From Pluralibacter gergoviae ATCC 33028 = NBRC 105706 (GTDB lineage Bacteria > Pseudomonadota > Gammaproteobacteria > Enterobacterales > Enterobacteriaceae), in assembly GCF_001598855.1 (NCBI RefSeq), contig NZ_BCZS01000006.1, forward strand, positions 1-64,000: 64,000 nt of DNA, in the 5' to 3' direction. The notes beneath the pieces were generated by a model. It made no database searches, was not told the DNA's origin, and worked only from the letters and a program-made list of their open reading frames with translations. Below are positions 38,301 through 50,300 of this stretch, piece after piece. Position numbers and translations under genes: made by a program. Each line of letters begins with the position of its first letter. The stretch's first letter is position 1.

Positions 38301-41300
38301 CAGGCTCTTATCATTACCGGCAGCAGCGACGGCCTGAAGGCCGGCGCCGCGGTCACCGTGACCCTCAACGGTAAGGACTACGCGGCAACGGTACTGGCTG
38401 ACGGTACCTGGAGCGCGGCGGTGCCGCAGGCGGACGTTGGCGAGCTGGCGGCAGGCGCGGTGAAAGTTACCGTTGCCGGTACCAATGAGGCGGGCAACCC
38501 GATGCACGTCGATCGCATTGTGAAGGTCGATCTCTCGGACGTCGCCATCAGCATCAATAGCGTGACGGCGGACAACGTGCTCAACGCGGCGGAAAAACTG
38601 CTGCCGCTTGAGCTGACGGGCACCACCACTAACGTCGAAGCGGGCCAGACGGTAACTATCGCGTTTGGCGGCAAGATTTATACCACGACCGTTGGCGCAG
38701 ACGGCGGCTGGACCTGCTCCGTACCGGCCGGTGACCTGACGGGCCTGCGCGACGGCAGCGCCAGCGTCCAGGTCAGCGTGGCGAACGTTCACGGCAACGG
38801 CGCCTCGGCGGGCCGCGGCTACGTGGTCGACACGCTGGCGCCGACGATAACGATTGATACCGTTGCCGGCGATAACACCATCAACGTGGCCGAAGCGGGC
38901 AAAGGCGTGGTGATTAGCGGTACCACGACGGCAGAGGCCGGTCAGGAGCTGACCGTCTCCTTTAACAATCACGACTACAAGGCGACGGTGGGCGCCGATG
39001 GCCGCTGGACGGTCACCGCGCCTGCGGGCGATCTTAAGGATCTGGCCAGCGGCGCTGACAGCATTACCGTTAGCGTCTCTGATAGGGCGGGCAACGCCGC
39101 AGCGGCCGACCGCGCCGTGACGGTAGATGTCGACGTACCGAAAGTGACCATTAACACCATCGCCGGTGATGATGTGATCAACAGCACCGAGCACCAGCAG
39201 CCGCAGATTATTACCGGTTCGGCAACCGGTGCGGCGGCGGGTGATAAGGTGACCCTGACCATCGGCGGCCAGCAGTTCACGACGGTACTGGATGGCAACC
39301 TCAACTGGAGCATCGGCGTTCCGGCGAACGTCATTTCCGGGCTGCACGACGGTAAGAACATCCCGGTTACCGTCAGCGTGACCGACGCCGCGGGCAATAC
39401 CGGGGAAAGCACGCATCCGATTGAAGTGAGCAGCGCCATTGCCTCGCTGGACTTCCAGGCTATCTCCGGCGACAACATCCTTAATGCCACCGAGAAAGGC
39501 GAGCCGCTGGTGATTAACGGCACCAGCGCAAACCTGGCGGAAGGCACCACCGTCACCGTGACCTTCAATAACCGGACCTACACGGCAACAACCGCTGCGG
39601 ACGGCAGCTGGTCGCTGACCGTCTCTCCTGCCGATCTGGCGACGCTCGGCGAGGCGAACTACGTTCTGACCGCGACGGCGGAAAACAGCATCGGCAACCG
39701 CGTTGACGCCCGGTCCAGCCTGGTGGTTGATACCGCCTCGCCGTACGTCATCATCAACAGCATTGCCGGTGATGATGTCATCAATACCGCTGAAGCCGCC
39801 CAGTCGCAAACTATCGGCGGGCGGGTGGTTAATGCGGTGGCCGGCAACACCGTCACCGTCACCATTGCCGGTAAAGAGTATACGACCACGGTGCAGCCGG
39901 ATCTGACCTGGAGCGTGAGCGTGCCGTCTTCCGACTGGACCTCGCTCGGCGACGGCCGCCTGAACGTGACGGCAAGCGTCACCAATACCCAGGGCAATAC
40001 CGGCGGCGGCGAGCGCGGCATCACCATTGATGCCCATCTGCCGGGTCTGCGTATTGATACGGTTGCCGGGGACGATGTGATTAACCGCCTCGAGCGCGGC
40101 CAGGATCTGGTCGTCACCGGCAGCAGCAGCGATCTGCAAGCGGGCTCTGTCGTTACCGTTACCCTTAATGGCAAAGACTACACGGCCACCGTGCTGGCAG
40201 ACGGCACCTGGAGCGCCGTGGTACCGAAAGCCGACGTGGGCGTGCTCTCCGCGGGCGCGCTGAAGGTAACCGCTTCCGGCACCAGTGAAACGGGGAATAC
40301 CGTGAGCGTTGATCACAACGTGAAGGTTGACCTGAGCAGCGTTGCTATCACTGTCGACAGCGTGACGGATGACAACGTGCTGAACGCGGCCGAGAAGAGC
40401 GAGCCGCTGACGCTGACCGGGCGCACCGGTAACGTGGAGGCGGGGCAGACCGTGACCGTGGCCTTCGGCGGTAAAGTTTATACCGCGACGGTGGCCGCAG
40501 ACGGCACCTGGCGCTGCGAGGTGCCGGCAGCGGATCTGGCCTCGCTGAAAGAAGGCACCGACAGCGTGCAGGTCAGCGTCACTAACGCGGCGGGCAACGG
40601 CGCCTCGGCGGGCCACGACTATCGCGTCGATACCGTGGCGCCGACCATTACCGTCGATAGCGTCACCGCGGATAACGTAATCAACAGCAATGAGGTGAAA
40701 ACCGGCGTTACGATTTCGGGCACCGCCACGGCGGAAGCCGGACAACTGGTGACCGTGACCTTCAACAATCACGACTATACCGCCCGCGTGGGCGCCGGCG
40801 GCCGCTGGTCGCTGGTGGTTCCCGGGGCGGATCTGAAGTCTCTCACCGACGGTACCGAGAACATTGTTGTTAAGGTTGCCGATAAGGCCGGTAACGAAGG
40901 ACAGGCAGATAGCACCGTGGGCGTTGACGTTAGCGTGCCGAAAGTCACCATCAACACCATCGCCGGTGACGATATTATCAATATCGCCGAGCACCAGCAG
41001 TCGCAGATCGTCAGCGGTTCCGTCGCGTTTGCGGGCCCGGGCGCGAAGGTTACCGTTACCCTCAACGGCTACACCTATACCACGGCCGTGGATAACCAGG
41101 GCAACTGGAGCGTCGGCGTACCGGCCAACGTCATCGCCGCGCTGCACGACGGCACGACGACGGTGGCGGTCAGCGTTACCGATGCCGCGGGCAATACCGG
41201 CAGCGCAACCCGTCCGCTGGAGGTTAACAGCGGCCTGCCGTCGCTGGACTTCAACGCTATTGCCGAAGATAACGTGCTTAACGCCGTTGAGAAAGGCCAG

Positions 41301-44300
41301 GATCTGGTCATCAGCGGCACCAGCGCCAACCTCAAGGAAGGCACTGAGGTCACCGTCAACTTTAACGGCAAGGACTACACTGCCCATACGCTGGCGGACG
41401 GCAGCTGGACTCTCACCGTGGGCGCGGCGGATCTCGCCGCGCTGGGAGAGGCCACATACACCCTCAGGGCGACCGCCGTCAGCAGCATCGGCAACAGCGT
41501 CAGCACTAACGACTACCTGCAGGTCGATACGGCGTCACCGTACGTCATCATCGACAGGATCGCCGGTGATGACGTGGTTAACGTTGCCGAAGCGGCGATG
41601 GATCAGGTTATTACCGGTCGCGTGGTTAACGCGGCGGCGGACGATATCGTCACCGTTACCATTGGCGCCGTCGAGTACACGGCCGTCGTACAACCGGACC
41701 TGAGCTGGACCATTTTCGTTCCTTCTTCCGATATTACGGCGCTGGGCAACGGCGACCTGACGGCGACGGCGACCGTGATTAACGGCCACGGCAACGTCGG
41801 CGGCGGCGAGCGCGACTTTACCATCGACGCCAACCTGCCGGGCCTGCGTATCGATCCGGTGACCGGCGACGATGTGATTAACCGCATCGAGCGCGGTGAG
41901 GATCTGGTTGTCACCGGCAGCAGCAGCGGTATGCAGCCGGGCGCGCCGATTACGGTGACCCTCAACGGCCGGGACTACACGGCAACGGTACTGGCAGACG
42001 GTACCTGGAGCGCAACGATTCAGGCGGCCGACGTCGGAATGCTGGGCGCCGGAACGGTGAACGTCACCGCCAGCGGCACCAGCGACATCGGTAATACGGT
42101 GACGATTGACCACCCCGTGCGGGTGGATCTGTCGGGCGTCGCCATCTCCGTCAATAGCGTCACGTCCGACAACGTGCTGAACGCGGCGGAGAAAGCACAG
42201 GATCTGGTTCTGTCCGGCACCACGGCGAACGTGGAAGCGGGTCAAAAGGTGACCATTGCCTTCGGCGGTAAGGTTTACACCACTACCGTTGCGGAAAACG
42301 GGACGTGGAGCTACACCGTTGCGGCCAAAGATCTGGTTGGTCTCAGGGAGGGCAGCGCCAGCGTACAGGTCAGCGTGGCGAACGTTGCCGGTAACGGCAC
42401 GTCGTCAACCCGCGGCTATACCGTGGATACGATTGCGCCAAACGTGAGCGTAAACCCGGTTACCGCCGACAACGTAATTAACAGCGCGGAGGCGAAGAGC
42501 GGGGTTATGCTCTCCGGCACCACCACGGCAGAAGCCGGACAGAGCATCACTATCACCCTGAACGGCCACACCTACACCACCCTCGCCGGGGCTAACGGCA
42601 GCTGGAAAGTGGGCGTACCGGGCGCGGACCTCGCCGGTATTGCCGACGGCAGTCACGATGTAACGGTGAAGGTCGCCGATAAGGCGGGCAACCTGACCGA
42701 AGTTACCCATCAGGTGACGGTGGACGTTACGGCGCCGGTGGTGACCATCAACACCGTTGCCGGTGACAACGTCATCAACACCGCTGAACACCAGCAGGCG
42801 CAGGTGATCGGCGGTACGGCAAGCGGCGCGGCGGCCGGTGACAAAGTGATGGTCAATATCGACGGCCACAACTACGTGACCGTGGTTGACGCCAACGGTA
42901 ACTGGAGCGTCGGCGTCCCGGCTGACGTTATCGCGTCGCTGAATGACGGCTCCCGCATCGTGAATGTGACCGTCACCGACGCGGCGGGCAACGTGGGCAG
43001 CGGCAAGCAGGAGGTGGTAGTCAGCAGCGGCAAGCCGTCGCTGGAATTCAACACTATTGCCGAAGATAACGTGCTCAACGCCGTTGAGAAGGGCCAGGAT
43101 CTGGTCATCAGCGGCAAGAGCGCCAATCTGGATGCGGGCACGACCGTTACCGTGACGCTCAACCATCAGGATTACACCGCAATAACTGATGCCGACGGCA
43201 ACTGGACGCTGACCGTAAGCGCCGCCGACCTGGCCGCGCTTGGCGAGGCGAACTACACCGTCAGCGCCAGGGCCTCTAACGGGATCGGCAATAGCGTCGA
43301 GGAGAAAGCGAACCTGCAGGTGGATACCTCGCTGCCTTACGTGGTTATTAACGCCATCGCCGGCGACGATGTTATCAACGCCGCCGAATCCCTGTCCGGC
43401 CAGAACATCACCGGCCGGGTGGTTAACGCCGCCGCGGGCGATACGGTGACGGTCAATATTGCCGGCAAGGAGTACAGCGCGCTGGTGCAGCCGGATCTGA
43501 GCTGGATGGTTCACGTTCCGTCGACGGATCTGCAGGAACTGGGCAACGGGCGTCTCAACGTTACGGCCTCCGTGACCAACGGCCACGGCAACACCGGCGG
43601 CGGCGATCGCGACTTTGCGATTGACGCCAATATGCCGGGGCTGCGTATCGACACCGTGGCGGGCGATGACATCATCAACAGCATCGAGCACGGTCAGGCG
43701 CTGGTGATTACCGGCAGCAGCGACGGCCTTAAGGCTGAGACTGCGGTGACCGTCACCCTCAACGGTAAAGACTATGCGGCCACCGTGCTGGCGGACGGCT
43801 CCTGGAGCGCGGCGGTAGCGAAAGAGGACGTTGAGGCGCTGCAGTCCGGCGCGGTGAAAGTCACCGTGAAGGGCACCAGCGAAGCGGGCAACGAGGTGCA
43901 CATTGACCACAACGTGATTGTCGATCTGACGGGCGTTGCCATCAGCATCAACCCGGTTACCGCCGATAACGTGATTAACGCGGCGGAGAAAGGTGAGGAT
44001 CTGATCCTCTCCGGCAGCACCGGTAATGTCGAAACGGGCCGTGAAGTCACCCTCGTCTTCGGCGGTAAGAGCTACACCACCACCGTCGGCGCGGGCGGCG
44101 TCTGGAGCTACAAGGTGCCGGCAGCCGATCTGGCGACCCTGAAGGACGGCAGCGCCAGCGTGCAGGTGAGCGTCACCAACGAAGCGGGCAACAGCGCGTC
44201 CGCGGGGCACGACTACCGCGTTGATACCCAGGCTCCGACGCTGGCGATTAACACCCTGAGCGGCGACGACATGCTGAACGCGGCGGAAGCGGGTCAGCCG

Positions 44301-47300
44301 TTGACCGTGAGCGGCACCAGCAGCGCGGAGGCCGGCCAGAAGGTCACGGTAACGCTCAACGGCCGCAGCTACACCGCGACCGTGGGCAGCAACGGCAGCT
44401 GGACGCTGGATGTTCCGGCATCGCACCTCGGCGCGCTGGCCGACGGCAGCGTGAAGGTCACGGCATCGGTAACGGATAAAGCCGGTAACCCGGCCTCGGC
44501 CGACCGCAGCCTGACCGTTGACGTCAGCGAGCCGAAGGTGACCCTCGACATCATCGCGGGCGACAACGTGATCAACAGCACCGAGCACGAACTGGCGCAG
44601 CTTATCAGCGGCAAAGCCTCGGGCGCCGCCGCGGGCGATAAGGTGACGGTGACGTTTGGGTCTCATACCTACACCACCGTGCTCAACGCCGACGGCTACT
44701 GGAGCGTGGGCGTCCCGGCTAACGTTATCTCGTCGCTGACTAACGGCGACGTGGCGGTCAGCGTCAGCGTCACCGACGCGGCGGGCAATACCGGCCGTGC
44801 GGACGGCAAAGTGACGGTCAGCAGCGATAAACCGACCATCCGCTTTAACGACATCGCGGAGGACAACATCCTCAACGCCGTTGAAAAAGGACAGGATCTG
44901 GTTATCAGCGGCACCAGCACCCACCTGGCGGCGGGCACGACGGTGACCGTGACCCTGAACGGCAAGTCCTACACCGCCACCACGGCGGCGGACGGCAGCT
45001 GGACCCTGACCCTCAAGCCGGTCGATCTGGCGGGGCTGGGCGAGGCGAACTATGTTCTCAGCGCCACGGCGGCCAACAGCATCGGCAACAGCGTTGAGGC
45101 AACGGCCAATCTGCAGGTCGATACGGCGCTGCCGTACGTGATTATCAACGCCATCGCCGGTGATGACGTCATTAACAAAGCCGAGGTTGAGGCGGGCCAG
45201 AACATCACCGGCCGCGTCATCAACGCGGCGGCGGGCGATACGGTAACCGTTATCATTGCCGGTAAGGGCTATACGGCGAAGGTGCAGTCGGATCTGAGCT
45301 GGACGGTGAACGTGCCGTCGGCGGATCTGACGGCGCTCGGCGACGGCGGCCTGAAGGTCACGGCTTCCGTGACGAACGGCCACGGCAACACCGGCGGCGG
45401 CGAGCGCGGATTTGCCATCGACGCCAACCTGCCGGGCCTGCGCATTGATACCGTGGCGGGCGACGATGTGATCAACCGCATCGAGCGCGGCCAGGATCTG
45501 ATGGTCACCGGCAGCAGCGACGGCCTGAAGGCGGGCTCGGCGGTGACGGTGACCATTAACGGTAAAGACTACGCGGGGACGGTGCTGGCAGACGGTACCT
45601 GGAGTGCGGCGGTACCGAAGGCGGACGTCAGCGCCCTGGGCGCCGGCAAGGTGCAGGTATCCGTTGCCGGCACCAGCGAAGCGGGCAATCCGGTCCACGT
45701 CACGCGCGACGTAACGGTCGATCTGTCCGATGTGTCGATTAGCATCAATCCGGTGACCGCTGACAACGTCGTTAACGCGGTGGAAAAAGGTCAGGAGCTG
45801 CTGCTGTCGGGTTCAACCGGCAACGTGGGTGAAGGTCAGAAAGTGACGATCGTCTTCGGCGGTAAGACCTTTATTACCACCGTAGCAGCAGACGGTACCT
45901 GGAACTACAAAGTCTCGCCGTCCGATATGCTTTCCCTGAAGGACGGCAGCGCCAGCGTGCAGGTGAGCGTCACTAACGCCGCGGGCAACAGCGCCTCGGC
46001 GGGCCGCGAGTTCACGGTGGATACCGCGGCGCCGACGGTCACGGTAGATACGGTCGCGGGCGACAACATCATCAACGCGGAAGAGGCGGGTAAAGCGCTG
46101 ACCCTCAGCGGCACCAGCACGGCGGAAGCCGGGCAGACGGTGACGGTCACCTTTAACCAGCACGACTACACCACAACCGTCGGGGCAGACGGCAAGTGGA
46201 CGCTGATTGTTCCGGCCGCCGACCTGGCGGGCATGACCGGCGACAGCGCGCAGGTTATCGCGAAAGTGGCCGATAAAGCGGGTAACCCGGCGTCGGCAAC
46301 CCATAACGTCGGCGTCGATACGGTTAAGCCGGATGTGACCATCGATAAGATTGCCGGCGATAACGTCATCAATACCACCGAGCACGGCCAGGCGCAGATT
46401 ATCAGCGGCTCGGCCCCGGGCGCAGGCGCGGGCGATAAGGTGACGGTGACCATTGATGGCCATACCTACACCACGGTGCTGGACGCGGATCTGAAGTGGA
46501 GCGTGGGCATCCCGGCGAGCGTCATCTCGGCGCTGCACGATGGCACGGTGACCGTGGCGGTGTCCGTCACCGACGCGGCGGGTAACGTCGGCAGCAATCA
46601 GCAGAACGTGCTGGTCAGCAGCGGTCAGGCATCGCTCAGCATTGCCGACATTGCCGTTGATAACGTGCTGAATGCCGGCGAGAAGGGCCAGGATCTGGTC
46701 ATTAGCGGCACCAGCGCCAACCTCAATCCTGGCACTACCGTAACGGTCACGCTGAACCACAAGCAGTACACCGCCACGACCGCAAACGACGGCAGCTGGT
46801 CTCTGACTATTGCCGCCGCCGACCTGGCCGGACTGGGCGAGGCGAACTACGTTGTAAGCGCCACGGCGTCTAACGGCATCGGCAACAGCGTTGAAGCCAC
46901 GTCGAACCTGCTGGTGGATACCGCCTCGCCGTACGTCATCATCGGCAGCGTTGCCGGAGATGATGTGGTGAACGCCGCCGAAGTGGCGGCGGGCCAGAGC
47001 ATCAGCGGCCGCGTCGTTAACGCAGCGGCGGGCGATGTGGTCACCGTCACCATTACCGGTACCGGCAAAGAGTACACCGCTATCGTGCAGTCCGATCTGA
47101 GCTGGACGGTGAATATGTCGGCGGCGGATCTGACGGCGCTCGGCAACGGTCGCCTGAGCGCGGTTGCCACGGTGACCAACGGTCACGGCAACACCGGCAG
47201 CGGTAAGCACGATTTCACCATCGATGCCAGCCTGCCGGGCCTGCGTATCAACACCGTGGCGGGCGACGATATCATCAACAGTATCGAGCACAAGCAGGAT

Positions 47301-50300
47301 CTGATCGTCACCGGCAGCAGCGACGGCCTCAAGCCTGGCTCGGCGGTGACGGTCACCCTCAACGGTGAAAATTATGCGGCTACCGTACTGGCGGACGGTA
47401 CCTGGCGCGCGGCAATCCCGAAAGAGAACGTCGGCGAACTGGGCGCCGGGCCGATAAAAGTTCTCGTCTCGGGGACCAGCGAAGCGGGCAACCCGGTGCA
47501 GATTGACCATAACGTGATTGTCGATCTCGCAAGCGTCGCTATCAGCGTCGATCCGGTCACGGCAGACGGCGTGATCAACGCCGCCGAGAAGGCGCAGGAT
47601 CTGCTCCTCACCGGCAGCACCGGTAACGTGGAGAAAGGCCAGACGGTGACCATTGCCTTCGGCGGTCACATCTACACCACCACCGTCGGCGCGGGCGGCG
47701 TCTGGAGCTTCACGGTGCCGGCAGCCGATCTGGCGACCCTGAAGGACGGCAGCGCCAGCGTGCAGGTGAGCGTCACTAACGCGGCGGGCAACAGCGCGTC
47801 TGCGGGTCACGACTATCTGGTCGATACCGTGGCACCGGCGATTGCTATCAATACCCTGAGCGGCGACGACATGCTGAACGCGGCGGAAGCGGGGCAACCG
47901 CTGACCGTGAGCGGCACCAGCAGCGCGGAAGCCGGTCAGAAGGTCACGGTAACGCTCAACGGCCACAGCTACACCGCGACCGTGGGCAGCAACGGCAGCT
48001 GGACGCTTGACGTACCGGCGGCCGATCTGGCCGCGCTGCACGACGGCAGCGTGAAGGTTACGGCATCGGTAACCGACAGGGCCGGTAACCCGGCCTCGGC
48101 CGACCGCAGCCTGACGGTTGACGTCAGCGTGCCGGTTGTCACCATCAATGACATCGCCGGCGACAACGTGATCAACAGCACCGAGCATAGCCAGGCGCAG
48201 GTGATCGGCGGTACCGCTACCGGCGCCGCCGCGGGCGATAAGGTGACGGTGACCATCGCCGGGCACACCTATACCACCGTGCTCAACGCCGACGGCTACT
48301 GGAGCGTGGGCGTCCCGGCAGACGTTATCTCGTCGCTCGCCAACGGCGACGTGGCGGTCAGCGTCAGCGTCACCGACGCGGCGGGTAACGTCGGCAGCAA
48401 GGACGGTAAGGTTGTCGTCAGCAGCGATGCGCCGACTATCACCTTTAACGACATCGCCCAGGACAACATCCTCAACGCCGTTGAGAAAGGTCAGGATCTG
48501 GTGGTCAGCGGCGGCAGTACCCACCTGGCGGCGGGTACGACGGTGACTGTGACCCTGAACGGCAAGTCCTACACCGCCACCACGGCGGCGGACGGTAGCT
48601 GGACCCTGACGGTGAAACCGACGGATCTGGCGGCGCTGGGCGAGGCGAACTATGTCCTCAGCGCTACGGCGGCCAACAGCATCGGCAACAGCGCCAGCGC
48701 CAGCGCCAATCTGCAGGTCGATACGGCGCTGCCGTACGTGATTATCAACGCCATCGCCGGTGATGATGTGATGAACAAAGCCGAAATTGAGACGGGCCAG
48801 AGCATCACCGGCCGGGTCATCAATGCGGCGGAGGGCGACACCGTGGCCGTGACTATCGCCGGTAAGGCGTATACGGCGAAGGTGCAGGCGGATCTGAGCT
48901 GGACGGTGAACGTACCGTCGGCGGATCTGACGGCGCTCGGCGACGGCGGCCTGAAGGTCAAGGCCTCCGTGACGAACGGCCACGGCAACACCGGCGGCGG
49001 CGAGCGCGGATTTGCCATCGACGCCAACCTGCCGGGCCTGCGCATCGATACCGTGGCGGGCGACGATGTGATCAACCGCATCGAGCACGGCCAGGATCTG
49101 ATGGTCACCGGCAGCAGCGACGGCCTGAAGGCGGGCTCGGCGGTGACGGTGACCATTAACGGTAAAGACTACGCGGGGACGGTGCTGGCAGACGGCACCT
49201 GGAGTGCGGCGGTACCGAAGGCGGACGTTAGCGCCCTGGGCGCCGGCAAGGTGCAGGTATCCGTTGCCGGCACCAGCGAAGCGGGCAATCCGGTTCACAT
49301 TACCCACGACGTGACGGTCGATCTGTCCGACGTGTCGATAAGCATCAACCCGGTCACCGCCGACAACGTGGTCAACGCGCTTGAGAAAGGCCAGGAGCTA
49401 CTGCTGTCGGGCGCCACCGGCAACGTCGGCGAAGGCCGGCAGGTGACGATTGCCTTCGGCGGCAAGACCTTTACCACTACCGTGGCGGCCGACGGCACCT
49501 GGAGCTACAAAGTCTCGCCGTCCGATATGCTTTCCCTGAAGGACGGCAGCGCCGGCGTGCAGGTGAGCGTCACTAACGCTGCGGGCAATAGCGCCTCGGC
49601 GGGCCGCGAGTTTACGGTGGATACCGTAGCGCCGGGCGTCACGATAAATACTGTCGCCGCGGACAACATCATCAACGCGGAAGAAGCGGGTAAAGCGCTG
49701 ACCCTCAGCGGCACCAGCTCGGCGGAAGCCGGACAGACGGTGACGGTCACCTTTAACCAGCACGACTACGCGGCAACCGTGGGGGCCGACGGCAGCTGGA
49801 CGCTGGATGTTCCGGTTAGCGGTATGGCGGGACTTACCGACGGGCCGCTGAACGTCACGGCAGTCGTTGCGGATAAAGCGGGTAATACGACAACGGCAAC
49901 GCGCAACGTGCAGGTTGACGTGACCGCGCCGTCGGTGACGATTGACCCCGTGGCGGGCGATAACGTCATTAACACTGAGGAGCACACCCAGGCGCAGGTT
50001 ATCAGCGGTACCGCGAAGGGCGCCGATGCCGGTAACAAGGTTGAGGTTACCATCGGTACGGAGACCTGGACGACGGCGGTTGACGCGAAGGGCAACTGGA
50101 GCGTCGGCGTCCCGGCCAGCGTCATTGAGAGCCTGCAGGACGGTACGGTGACGGTGAACGTCGCGGTGACCGACACGGCGGGCAATACCGGCCACGCCCA
50201 TCAGGATGTGCTGGTAAGCAGCGCGGTTGCCGTCCTGACCTTTGACGCGATTGCCGGGGATAACATCCTCAATGCGACGGAGAAGGGGCTGGATCTGCTG

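Noticed and set aside
31368..41387. A 3,339-codon open frame on the minus strand inside the adhesin gene, with others of 1,097-1,164 codons at 27780-31130, 42405-45698 and 45813-49307
   Set aside because: These are shadows of the repeat array. The sense gene rarely uses TTA, CTA or TCA codons, so the antisense frame lacks stops. The products are low-complexity His/Arg/Val/Ala repeats with no ribosome sites.
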